Assembly: GCF_035607535.1 (NCBI RefSeq)
Contig: NZ_JAYDZX010000015.1
Location: 1-64,000, forward strand
Length of the DNA stretch: 64,000 nucleotides
Direction of reading: 5' to 3'
Origin: Salinimicrobium sp035607535
GTDB lineage: Bacteria; Bacteroidota; Bacteroidia; Flavobacteriales; Flavobacteriaceae
Positions within the stretch are counted from its first letter, which is position 1; each line of letters starts with the position of its first letter. A program made the translations under genes and the position numbers. Below the pieces are notes generated by a model. The model was not told where the DNA came from. It was given only the letters and a program-made list of their open reading frames with translations, and ran no database searches. This document shows positions 23,138 to 30,066 of this stretch, in pieces.

Positions 23138-25225
23138 ATGAGAAAGTCCATACTTTCATTATTATTTTCTGTTTTCTTTTTGACGACTTATGCACAGGAT
23201 ATGCAGGTGGATGTCCAGGTGGAGAACCCATCAAAGGTCATTAATGACGGGCTAGTTGAACTAGATGTCACCGGAGGAACACCACCATATCAATATAAGT
23301 GGTCCAACCAAAGCACTCCTCTCGATGCTTCCCGTGCCGGAGCTCTGGTTGAAGGTGTAGAATACACAGTGACTGTGACAGATGCAGCAAACAATAGTGT
23401 TACCAAGACTTTTGAAGTACCTGCAGAAGCTATCACAGAACATTTCAACGGCACCTTTGCGCCAATAGTGGCCAGTATGGGGAGCGTTTTGTTCTGGGAC
23501 CCGTTTTCGGCTATTGGGATATATGATCCTGTAGTTTATGCGGATATAAAAAGAGTTGCAGCGCCAAACTGGGAAGCTCAAACCGATGGACGCTATGTGC
23601 TTGAACAATGGCTAAAACCTGAAGGAGCACGTGTAGAAGAGGGCGAACCTATCGCAGTAGTTGTCAAGGATGGGGTTGAAGAATCTACCGCCTACGCCAA
23701 TGCTAACGGAACCCTGGAATATTTAGTGGAAGAAGGTGGGGTGATCTATAATTCGGAGAATGTAGAACACGTCATAGAGCAGGGAGCACATTATTTAGCG
23801 GCGATTAGATATGATGAGCCAATCCCATTACTTCACCCGAATGGGGACCTGCAGCAAAAGGATATTCCTTTTATTGTTATATGGCTGGTTTTGGGAGCAT
23901 TGTTCTTTACCATTAGAATGGGCTTCATCAATATTAGAGGTTTCAAACATGCTCTTGATCTTGCAAAAGGAAAATATGATGATCCAAACGCTCCGGGGCA
24001 AGTTACTCACTTCCAGGCTTTGGCAACAGCAGTTTCGGGAACTGTAGGCTTGGGTAATATTGCCGGAGTGGCAGTAGCCATCTCCCTTGGAGGTGCCGGT
24101 GCCACAATGTGGATGATCGTGGCCGGACTTCTTGGAATGTCTTCCAAGTTTGTAGAGTGTACCTTGGGTGTTAAATACAGATTTATAAACTCTGAAGGCC
24201 GCGTATTTGGTGGGCCAATGAATTATTTGCGATATGGACTTGAAAAAAGAAACATGGCAGGATTTGGAAAATTCCTGGCTGTTTTCTTCGCTATCCTGGC
24301 TATTGGGGCCTCATTTGGGGGTGGAAATATGTTCCAGGCGAACCAGTCTTTTGTAATTCTTGCCGGTGAATTTCCTGCACTTGTTGGGAACGGATTCCTC
24401 TTTGGTGTTGTAGTAGCCATTCTTGTGGGAGTAGTGATCATTGGAGGGATTAGCAGTATTGCGAAAGTAACAGGTAAGATTGTTCCTATAATGGCAGCAG
24501 TCTATATCCTCGGTGCTCTGGTAGTAATTGGTGTAAACATTGAAAATATCGGTCCTGCGTTTGCTGCAATTTGGGATGGAGCATTTAGCCCCAGCGCACT
24601 CAAAGGTGGAGTGATTGGAGTATTGATCGTTGGTTTCCAGAGAGCAGCTTTTTCTAATGAAGCAGGAGTTGGATCTGCAGCCATTGCTCACTCAGCTGCC
24701 AAGACGAACAATCCGCCGTCTGAAGGTTTTGTGGCCTTGCTTGAGCCATTTATCGATACAGTAGTGGTGTGTACACTTACTGCCCTTGTTCTTATTTTTA
24801 CAGGAATGCACGAAGTAGAAGGAGTAGGAGGGGTTGAGTTGACTTCTACTGCATTTGGAAGTGTGATCTCATGGTTTCCATACGTGCTGGCCGCAGCGGT
24901 TTTCCTTTTTGCCTTTTCAACAATGATCTCCTGGTCTTACTATGGAATGAGAGCCTGGACTTACCTTTTTGGAAAGAGCAAAAAAATGGAGCTGATATAT
25001 AAAGCCCTTTTCCTTGTCTTTGTTGTAGTGGGAGCTTCTGTAAGTTTAGGAGCCGTTCTGGATTTTTCAGATATGATGATCCTCGCCATGTCTTTCCCTA
25101 ATATTATCGGTCTCTATATCATGTCTGGTGAGGTGAGAAAAGATCTTAAAGAATACTCCAGGAAACTAAAAGCCGGAGAATTATTCCATAAGCCGGAAAA
25201 AGAGCGGGTGAAAAAAGCTTCATAA
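23138..25225 (+). CDS. Alanine/glycine:cation symporter with extracytoplasmic front end
   Basis: A 695-residue membrane protein. Residues 1-19 are a signal peptide. Residues 21-96 form an Ig-like SprB/PKD-type repeat (VTGGTPPYQYKWSNQS, YTVTVTDAANNSVTKTF). Residues about 143-225 look like a biotinyl/lipoyl half-barrel (VLEQWLKPEGARVEEGEPIAVVV, ANANGTLEYLVEEGGVI) but without the modified lysine. From 244 a standard AGCS (DagA/AlsT) sodium:amino-acid symporter follows: TAVSGTVGLGNIAGVA, GGPMNYL, FSNEAGVGSAAIAHSAA. The core of about 450 residues is complete. The front end should be periplasmic and may capture ligand or bind the wall; its role is unknown. Confidence 0.88.
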   Translation: MRKSILSLLFSVFFLTTYAQDMQVDVQVENPSKVINDGLVELDVTGGTPPYQYKWSNQSTPLDASRAGALVEGVEYTVTVTDAANNSVTKTFEVPAEAITEHFNGTFAPIVASMGSVLFWDPFSAIGIYDPVVYADIKRVAAPNWEAQTDGRYVLEQWLKPEGARVEEGEPIAVVVKDGVEESTAYANANGTLEYLVEEGGVIYNSENVEHVIEQGAHYLAAIRYDEPIPLLHPNGDLQQKDIPFIVIWLVLGALFFTIRMGFINIRGFKHALDLAKGKYDDPNAPGQVTHFQALATAVSGTVGLGNIAGVAVAISLGGAGATMWMIVAGLLGMSSKFVECTLGVKYRFINSEGRVFGGPMNYLRYGLEKRNMAGFGKFLAVFFAILAIGASFGGGNMFQANQSFVILAGEFPALVGNGFLFGVVVAILVGVVIIGGISSIAKVTGKIVPIMAAVYILGALVVIGVNIENIGPAFAAIWDGAFSPSALKGGVIGVLIVGFQRAAFSNEAGVGSAAIAHSAAKTNNPPSEGFVALLEPFIDTVVVCTLTALVLIFTGMHEVEGVGGVELTSTAFGSVISWFPYVLAAAVFLFAFSTMISWSYYGMRAWTYLFGKSKKMELIYKALFLVFVVVGASVSLGAVLDFSDMMILAMSFPNIIGLYIMSGEVRKDLKEYSRKLKAGELFHKPEKERVKKAS

Positions 25226-25240
25226 GCTTAAATAACATAC

Positions 25241-26119
25241 ATGAATAACTGGAGATCCCATTTTGTTTTCAATAGAAGTCAGCAAAATGGGATCTTTGTT
25301 TTGGTAGCAATTATTATTGTACTTCAATTAATCTATTTCTTCTATCCTTTTTCTTCTGAGGTACCTCTTGATCCCGAAGAAGAGGAGATGGTGCTGAGAT
25401 TACAACAGTCGGTAGATTCTCTAAAGCTGGCTGCTGCTGATAAGGAATCCGTAGAGATCCTGCCTTTCAATCCAAATTTCATATCAGATTATAAAGGATA
25501 TCTGCTCGGTATGTCTGTAGCTGAAATCGATCGGCTTCATGACCACCGGAAGAGGAATCTTTGGGTGAACTCTGCGGAAGAATTTCAGGAGGTGACGGGA
25601 GTGTCGGATTCTCTGCTGAAGATCCTCTCCCCATCCTTCAGGTTTCCTGAGTTCCGGCAGAAGACTTCAGAAGAAAATAAGGTGTCAAAAGTGACATTTT
25701 CGGCACCTCTTTCCAAAGAAGATCTCAATACGGCTACGGCTGCAGATCTTCAACGGGTGAACGGTATAGGAGAAAAACTCTCTGCCAGGATTGTAAATTA
25801 TCGCAACAGTTTAGGGGGCTTTAGAGCTAACTTTCAGCTTTACGATGTGTATGGTTTATCTCCGGAAGTGGTGGAGCGGGCGCTGCAGCGGTTTGAGGTC
25901 AAGACAGGGGCGGCTGAAAAATTTGATCTCAACCAGGTGACATTAATGCAGCTCACCGGCCTCCCTTATTTCAATTATGAGCAGGCGCGCTCAATCATCA
26001 AGTATAGGGAAGAGGTAGGGGAAATTAAGGATTTCTTGGAACTTGAGCAGATAACCAATTTTCCCATAGAAAAATTAGACAGAATTGCCCTATATTTGAC
26101 GATCGACCGAAAAAAATGA
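25241..26119 (+). CDS. ComEA-like helix-hairpin-helix protein
   Basis: A 292-residue protein anchored by one N-terminal helix (GIFVLVAIIIVLQLIYFFYPF). Three ComEA-type helix-hairpin-helix modules follow: around 75-130 (FISDYKGYLLGMSVAEIDRLHDHRK), 160-215 (DLNTATAADLQRVNGIGEKLSARIVNYR) and 230-285 (DLNQVTLMQLTGLPYFNYEQARSIIKYRE). HhH modules bind DNA backbone; ComEA takes up transforming DNA, so a periplasmic DNA-binding role is plausible, but no competence genes are adjacent. It contains palindrome copy B. The gap from the symporter gene is only 15 bp. Confidence 0.8.
   Translation: MNNWRSHFVFNRSQQNGIFVLVAIIIVLQLIYFFYPFSSEVPLDPEEEEMVLRLQQSVDSLKLAAADKESVEILPFNPNFISDYKGYLLGMSVAEIDRLHDHRKRNLWVNSAEEFQEVTGVSDSLLKILSPSFRFPEFRQKTSEENKVSKVTFSAPLSKEDLNTATAADLQRVNGIGEKLSARIVNYRNSLGGFRANFQLYDVYGLSPEVVERALQRFEVKTGAAEKFDLNQVTLMQLTGLPYFNYEQARSIIKYREEVGEIKDFLELEQITNFPIEKLDRIALYLTIDRKK
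25681..25707. promoter_or_regulatory. 27-bp imperfect palindrome, copy B (in CDS)
   Basis: Ends GGTGTC...GGCACC around AAAAGTGACATTTT, encoding the linker VSKVTFSAP between HhH modules. It differs from copies A and C at 3 of 27 positions each. Confidence 0.55.
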
Positions 26120-26179
26120 GTTTTTTCACAATCCTTGAAATTTTTTTCAGTAATAAAAAGACCTTCAGAACCTAATTTT

Positions 26180-27349
26180 ATGAGCAGTAGATATTTTACA
26201 GAAGAACATGAACTATTCCGCAAAAGCTTTCAGGAATTTTTGCAGAAAGAGGTGGTGCCACACATTGATAAGTGGGAAAAAACCGGCACTATTGAACGTT
26301 TTATCTGGGAGAAATTCGGGGAAATGGGGTATTTCGGTCTCAATTATTCGGAAGAGTATGGAGGGCTGGATCTTGATATCTTTTATACGGTCATCTTTTT
26401 AGAGGAATTGCAAAAGATCAACAGCGGCGGATTTGCGGCAGCTATGTGGGCACATGCTTATCTTGCAATGACACATCTTGCCAAAGAAGGGGATGAGGAG
26501 ATCAAACAAAAATATCTGGCGCCCAGTATTAGTGGAGAAAAGATAGGCTGTTTATGTATTTCGGAACCATCGGGTGGGAGTGATGTTGCCGGTATGAGAA
26601 CAACAGCTGTCAAAAAAGGCGACAAATATGTGATCAACGGCTCCAAGACTTTTATTACTAATGGAGTTTACTCAGATTATCTTGTCGTGGCCGCAAAAAC
26701 AAATCCCGAATTGAAGAGCAAGGGAATGAGCATTTTTGTTGTTGATAGAGAAACTCCGGGAATTTCGGCTACAAAACTCGATAAGCTTGGCTGGAGAGCA
26801 TCTGACACTGCAGAAATTGCATTTGACAATGTGGAGATCCCTGCTTCAAATCTTATGGGAGAGGAAGGAAAAGGATTTCCGTATATCATGCAGCATTTTG
26901 CTTTTGAAAGATTGATCATGGGAATCAATGCCCATGCCCGGGCTCAATTCGCTCTTGACTACACGCTGCAGTACATGAAAGAAAGAGAGGCTTTTGGAAC
27001 AACGATAGACAAGTTCCAGGCTTTGAGACACACCTATGCCGATATGGCAAGTGAAGTCGAAATGGCTAAGGAATTCAATTATTCTATTGCCGAGAGAATG
27101 GAGCGTGGCGTTTACGTTGTGAAAGAGGCTAGTATGTCTAAGTTGCTTTCCACTAAAATTGCCGATGAGGTGATCTATAAGTGTCTTCAGTTCCTTGGCG
27201 GGTATGGTTATATGGAAGATTACCCACTGGCAAGGCTTCTTCGTGACAGCCGTTTAGGACCAATAGGAGGAGGTACATCAGAGATCCTGCGAGAGATCAT
27301 CGCTAAGATGGTCATCGACGGGAAGGAGTATAAGCCGGCAGCTAAATAG
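26180..27349 (+). CDS. Acyl-CoA dehydrogenase
   Basis: A 389-residue FAD flavoprotein that oxidises acyl-CoA to enoyl-CoA and passes electrons to ETF. The start is the ATG of MSSRYFTEEHELF; a TTG-started extension is unlikely. Signatures: CISEPSGGSDVAGMRTTA, YVINGSKTFITNG, REAFGTTIDKFQALRHTYADM and LQFLGGYGYMEDYPLARLLRDSR. The usual catalytic Glu of the MCAD type (YEGT) is Gly here (GGGTSE), but Glu of FERLIMGINAH aligns with the helix-G base of isovaleryl-CoA and long-chain enzymes, so activity is expected. Its stop is followed without gap by a heptamer array. Confidence 0.92.
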   Translation: MSSRYFTEEHELFRKSFQEFLQKEVVPHIDKWEKTGTIERFIWEKFGEMGYFGLNYSEEYGGLDLDIFYTVIFLEELQKINSGGFAAAMWAHAYLAMTHLAKEGDEEIKQKYLAPSISGEKIGCLCISEPSGGSDVAGMRTTAVKKGDKYVINGSKTFITNGVYSDYLVVAAKTNPELKSKGMSIFVVDRETPGISATKLDKLGWRASDTAEIAFDNVEIPASNLMGEEGKGFPYIMQHFAFERLIMGINAHARAQFALDYTLQYMKEREAFGTTIDKFQALRHTYADMASEVEMAKEFNYSIAERMERGVYVVKEASMSKLLSTKIADEVIYKCLQFLGGYGYMEDYPLARLLRDSRLGPIGGGTSEILREIIAKMVIDGKEYKPAAK

Positions 27350-27405
27350 GTTCGAAATTCAAAATTCAAGGTTCAAAATTCAAGGTTCAAAATTCAAGAT
27401 TCAAA
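27350..27405 (+). repeat. Heptamer array, RTTCAAR type
   Basis: Eight exact 7-nt units starting on the base after the stop codon: GTTCGAA, ATTCAAA, ATTCAAG, GTTCAAA, ATTCAAG, GTTCAAA, ATTCAAG, ATTCAAA. The same family follows the genes ending at 13513 and 56725. Confidence 0.85.
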
Positions 27406-27440
27406 AGTGAACATTTTTTGGATTCTTACTATTTCTTTCC

Positions 27441-27482
27441 ACTGCATACTGAACACTGAACACTGAACACTGAACACTAATC
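27441..27482 (+). repeat. Heptamer array, ACTGAAC type
   Basis: ACTGCAT, four ACTGAAC units, ACTAATC. It is a second, different word in the same gap as the RTTCAAR array. Confidence 0.8.
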
Positions 27483-27515
27483 AATAAAGGTTTTTGAAAT
27501 AAAATAGATGAAACA

Positions 27516-27545
27516 TTGCGGGAGTGGAGATTTAAATTATCTTTG
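27516..27545 (+). promoter_or_regulatory. rpsU promoter
   Basis: -33 TTG at 27516-27518, a 19-bp spacer and -7 box TATCTTTG at 27538-27545 followed by CACCC; the best complete promoter in the window. Confidence 0.75.
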
Positions 27546-27560
27546 CACCCTAATTTTTAA

Positions 27561-27573
27561 AGAAAGGAGGTGA
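27561..27573 (+). promoter_or_regulatory. Strong Shine-Dalgarno of rpsU
   Basis: AGAAAGGAGGTGA is a 13-nt complement of the known 16S rRNA 3' tail, 4 bp before the ATG. Flavobacterial genes usually have no such site; I saw no comparable one elsewhere in the window. Confidence 0.9.
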
Positions 27574-27577
27574 CACT

Positions 27578-27772
27578 ATGTTAATTATACCAGTTAAAGA
27601 CGGAGAAAATATTGATAGAGCGCTGAAGCGTTTTAAGCGTAAGTTTGATCGTACAGGAACAATGCGTCAGTTGAGAGATCGTCAAGCATTTACAAAACCG
27701 TCAGTAGAACGTAGGGCTCAAATCCAAAAAGCTGCTTACATTCAGCATCTAAGAGATCAGGAAGAGATCTAG
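27578..27772 (+). CDS. rpsU: 30S ribosomal protein bS21
   Basis: A 64-residue basic protein with the bS21 pattern (IPVKDGENIDRALKRFKRKFDRTG, ERRAQIQKAAYIQ). In Bacteroidota bS21 helps to bury the anti-Shine-Dalgarno tail of 16S rRNA, and published work on Flavobacterium johnsoniae suggests that rpsU is controlled by its own strong Shine-Dalgarno, translated well mainly by ribosomes lacking bS21. The perfect site here supports the same autoregulation. It precedes a Xer-type gene with 89 bp between. Confidence 0.96.
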   Translation: MLIIPVKDGENIDRALKRFKRKFDRTGTMRQLRDRQAFTKPSVERRAQIQKAAYIQHLRDQEEI

Positions 27773-27811
27773 TATCAATTCCTAAGCCTGAGTTCTTAGG
27801 TATATAATATT

Positions 27812-27855
27812 AACTGTTGATAGATAAAGTTTAATAACTTTGTTTGTCAACAGTT
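27812..27855 (+). terminator. Possible rpsU terminator / Xer-gene upstream inverted repeat
   Basis: AACTGTTGA (27812-27820) pairs with TCAACAGTT (27847-27855), which runs into a T7 stretch. The 26-base loop contains the -7 box of the next gene, so it could be a terminator, an operator, or both. Confidence 0.4.
27835..27842 (+). promoter_or_regulatory. Xer-type gene promoter -7 box
   Basis: TAACTTTG, 19 bp before the ATG at 27862. It lies downstream of an alternative TTG-started frame only in part, which supports the ATG. Confidence 0.5.
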
Positions 27856-27861
27856 TTTTTT

Positions 27862-28767
27862 ATGTCCCAAAATCAAAGCGACCGTTTCTTCGAATATCTC
27901 GAGCTGGAAAGGAAGAATTCCGTTCACACCATCACTGCATATAAGGCCGATCTTGGGACTTTTTCTGATTTTATCAAGACTACATATGGGCAGGAGGACC
28001 TAAAGGAGGTGAATTACTCCCAGGTGCGCAGCTGGATCGTGCAGCTTGTCGAGGAGGGGCTTTCGAATAACAGTATCAACCGGAAAATATCATCTTTAAA
28101 AGCTTATTATCGTTTTCTTCAAAAGACAAAGCAGCTGGAGGTTTCTCCTTTGGCAAAGCACCGGGCGTTGAAAACGAACAGAAAGCTACAGGTGCCTTTT
28201 TCGGAAACTGAGATCAACACTGCTTTACTTGAAATTCCGGCCAGCGGTTTTGAGGAGGTGAGGAATAAGCTCATGGTGGAATTGTTTTATTCTACGGGAA
28301 TACGACGCAGTGAGCTCATAGGAATCAAACTCAGGGATATGGATCTCTCTTCAGGTATTCTCAAGGTAAAAGGTAAGGGTAACAAGGAAAGGTTCATCCC
28401 TCTTTTGCCGACAGTGGTGGCCAGTGTAGAGGAATATCTGGAAGAAAGAAAGGCTGTTAAAAATGACATTTCTGAAGGCTATTTTTTCCTTACAGGAGCA
28501 GGCGTTAAAATGTATGATTCGCTTGTTTACCGAACAATTAATAATTACTTTAGAGGTATCTCGAGTAAGTTAAAGAAGAGTCCGCATATCCTGCGGCACT
28601 CCTTTGCTACTCACTTATTGAACCAGGGTGCTCATTTAAATGCTGTCAAAGAACTTCTGGGACATTCCAGTCTCGCTGCCACTCAGGTTTATACCCATAA
28701 TAGTATGGCCGAGCTCAACAAGGTATACCAGAATGCGCATCCCCGGAACAAAAAGAAGGGATCTTAG
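27862..28767 (+). CDS. XerC/XerD-family tyrosine recombinase
   Basis: A 301-residue site-specific recombinase with the SAM-like N-terminal core-binding domain (FFEYLELERKNSVHTITAYKADL) and the catalytic domain: Arg in STGIRRSELIG, Lys in KVKGKGNKERFIP, HxxR in HILRHSFATHLL, His in LLGHSSLAATQ and the Tyr nucleophile in VYTH. Length and lack of mobile-element neighbours point to a housekeeping Xer that resolves chromosome dimers at dif. The conserved setting beside rpsU and hpf also argues against a prophage integrase. I cannot decide between XerC and XerD. The ATG at MSQNQSD is used. Confidence 0.9.
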   Translation: MSQNQSDRFFEYLELERKNSVHTITAYKADLGTFSDFIKTTYGQEDLKEVNYSQVRSWIVQLVEEGLSNNSINRKISSLKAYYRFLQKTKQLEVSPLAKHRALKTNRKLQVPFSETEINTALLEIPASGFEEVRNKLMVELFYSTGIRRSELIGIKLRDMDLSSGILKVKGKGNKERFIPLLPTVVASVEEYLEERKAVKNDISEGYFFLTGAGVKMYDSLVYRTINNYFRGISSKLKKSPHILRHSFATHLLNQGAHLNAVKELLGHSSLAATQVYTHNSMAELNKVYQNAHPRNKKKGS

Positions 28768-28794
28768 AAATGTCTAATTAAAACTTCTAAACTT

Positions 28795-29100
28795 ATGAAA
28801 GTAAACGTGCAATCCGTGAACTTCCACGCAGATCAAAAACTGGTAAATTTCATTCAGAAAAAGCTGGACAAGCTGGAGAATTATTTTGACAATGTGATTT
28901 ATGCCGATGTGTATTTAAAAGTTGAGAAAGCCAGTGATAAGGAAAATAAAATTTCAGAAATTTTACTGAGTATTCCGGGAGATGAATTGATCTGTAAAAA
29001 GAGGGGTAGGAAATTCGAAATAGGTGTGGATGAATGTGTTAGTTCATTGCAAAGGCAGCTTCAAAAACGCAAGAGGAAATTTAATGCCCAGGTAGCATAA
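28795..29100 (+). CDS. hpf: Ribosome hibernation promoting factor (short HPF/RaiA)
   Basis: A 101-residue single-domain HPF/YfiA protein with the beta-alpha-beta fold signature (VNVQSVNFHADQKLVNFIQKKLDKLENYFDNVIYADVYLKVEK, then ADECVSSLQRQLQKRKRKFN-like end). It binds the 30S decoding site in starvation and inactivates ribosomes. It lacks the C-terminal dimerisation domain of long HPF. It lies 27 bp after the Xer gene and before the tRNA cluster. Confidence 0.93.
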   Translation: MKVNVQSVNFHADQKLVNFIQKKLDKLENYFDNVIYADVYLKVEKASDKENKISEILLSIPGDELICKKRGRKFEIGVDECVSSLQRQLQKRKRKFNAQVA

Positions 29101-29120
29101 AAATATTTTTCTCAAATGTT

Positions 29121-29149
29121 TTGAGAACAGATTTAAATTTATACATTTG
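29121..29149 (+). promoter_or_regulatory. Promoter of tRNA-tuf cluster
   Basis: -33 TTG at 29121-29123, an 18-bp spacer and -7 box TACATTTG at 29142-29149 followed by CAGTCC. Confidence 0.65.
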
Positions 29150-29150
29150 C

Positions 29151-29178
29151 AGTCCGTTAGAAATAGCGGACTTTTTTT
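29151..29178 (+). terminator. Hairpin with T7 between promoter and tRNA-Thr
   Basis: A 9-bp stem (AGTCCGTTA with TAGCGGACT, one wobble), GAAA loop, then seven T. It begins at the expected start of transcription of the promoter just upstream, so it may be an early terminator (attenuator) or simply the end of hpf transcription. Confidence 0.6.
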
Positions 29179-29198
29179 GTGAAAAAGTTTTGAATTTT

Positions 29199-29272
29199 GC
29201 CGATGTAGCTCAGCTGGCTAGAGCAGCTGATTTGTAATCAGCAGGTCGTGGGTTCGAGTCCCTCCATCGGCT
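29199..29272 (+). tRNA. tRNA-Thr(UGU)
   Basis: 74 nt; acceptor GCCGATG/CATCGGC, anticodon loop TTTGTAA giving UGU, T-loop GGTTCGAGTCC. Discriminator base T, CCA not encoded. Identical to the copy at 48611. Confidence 0.95.
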
Positions 29273-29334
29273 CTGAAATATTGAAGTGAAAACGCAAGGG
29301 TGTAGCGAGAAAAACAATGTTTTGAAAAGCTACA

Positions 29335-29389
29335 GAGGGACGAGAAGTTTATCCTGAGCGCAGTCGAAGGGAGTCCCTCCATCGGCTCT
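29335..29389. repeat. Inverted-repeat element with tRNA-Thr 3' end, copy 1
   Basis: GAGGGAC (29335-29341) pairs with GTCCCTC (29373-29379) around a REP-like middle (TTTATCCTGAGCGCAGTCGA). The right arm runs into a 19-nt copy of the tRNA 3' end (29371-29389, the same as 29256-29274). The second copy is at 48718-48798. Confidence 0.7.
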
Positions 29390-29537
29390 TAAAAACCGCA
29401 GAAATCCGGTTTTTAAAGTTCTTGAAATTTTGAATTAAAAAGCTTTGGTTGGTAAATTAATTTTCTGTTAATTTGCGGCTTCAAAAAAGTAGCCATTCCA
29501 AAGCAATGGTTCTCTGAAATATTGAAAGGTAAAAATT

Positions 29538-29623
29538 GGGGAGATACTCAAGCGGCCAACGAGGACAGACTGTAAATCTGTTGTTTTTTAACTTCGCAGG
29601 TTCGAATCCTGCTCTCCCCACCA
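29538..29623 (+). tRNA. tRNA-Tyr(GUA)
   Basis: Class II tRNA with a long variable arm; acceptor GGGGAGA/TCTCCCC, anticodon loop CTGTAAA giving GUA, T-loop GGTTCGAATCC. CCA is encoded (29621-29623). The spacer before it repeats 15 nt (CTCTGAAATATTGAA) that also follow tRNA-Thr. Confidence 0.93.
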
Positions 29624-29628
29624 CTTTA

Positions 29629-29670
29629 AATTCCAAACTACAAATTCCAAATACCAAAATGGAATTTGGT
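29629..29670 (+). repeat. Heptamer array, AATTCCA type
   Basis: AATTCCA, AACTACA, AATTCCA, AATACCA, AAATGGA, ATTTGGT with a 7-nt period, in the spacer after tRNA-Tyr. The last two units are partly complementary to the first ones, so the RNA can fold. Confidence 0.6.
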
Positions 29671-29695
29671 GCTTGAAAAGTTGGGATTTAGGAAT

Positions 29696-29768
29696 GCGGG
29701 AGTAGCTCAGTTGGTAGAGCGTCAGCCTTCCAAGCTGAATGTCGCCGGTTCGAACCCGGTCTCCCGCT
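29696..29768 (+). tRNA. tRNA-Gly(UCC)
   Basis: 73 nt; acceptor GCGGGAG/CTCCCGC, anticodon loop CTTCCAA giving UCC, T-loop GGTTCGAACCC. CCA not encoded. Confidence 0.95.
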
Positions 29769-29792
29769 CAAAGTCTTTCTTAGGAAAGGAAA

Positions 29793-29848
29793 TATAAAAA
29801 GAGTTTGCTTCTTTTTATACTGGAAAGATCTTCACGCCCGGGGCGTGA
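29793..29848 (+). other. Two spacer hairpins between tRNA-Gly and tRNA-Thr
   Basis: First, TATAAAAAGAG (29793-29803) pairs with CTTCTTTTTATA (29808-29819, one bulge). Second, TCACGCC and GGCGTGA (29832-29848) form a short-loop hairpin followed by TTTT. They may guide RNase processing or partly terminate transcription. Confidence 0.5.
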
Positions 29849-29935
29849 TTTTCTGCTAGACAAAAATTAGCAACTACTCTTGTGTCCAACAGGTTGTCTC
29901 CCCAAAAACAAGCTTTGACGGAGGTGACTTTTTTT

Positions 29936-30007
29936 GCCGACGTAGCTCAGGGGTAGAGCGTTTCCTTGGTAAGGAAGAGGTCACGGGTTCAATTCCCGTC
30001 GTTGGCT
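29936..30007 (+). tRNA. tRNA-Thr(GGU)
   Basis: 72 nt; acceptor GCCGACG/CGTTGGC with one G-T pair, anticodon loop CTTGGTAA giving GGU, T-loop GGTTCAATTCC. CCA not encoded. It lies 59 bp before tuf. Confidence 0.94.
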
Positions 30008-30066
30008 CTGAGATTTTGTATAAAATTGAACACTAATATATAACTAAGATTAAATAAGTATTAATT

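Noticed and set aside
23143..23210. Biotin or lipoate attachment in the AGCS front end (residue-level idea)
   Set aside because: The hairpin where the modified lysine should be reads ANANG and has no lysine.
27862..28767. Prophage or integrative-element integrase
   Set aside because: Length, neighbours (rpsU, hpf) and lack of other phage or conjugation genes point to a housekeeping Xer recombinase.
29199..29389. tRNA-Thr attachment site of an integrated element
   Set aside because: The tRNA 3' duplication is only 115 bp from the tRNA and encloses no genes, so there is no integrated island between the repeats.
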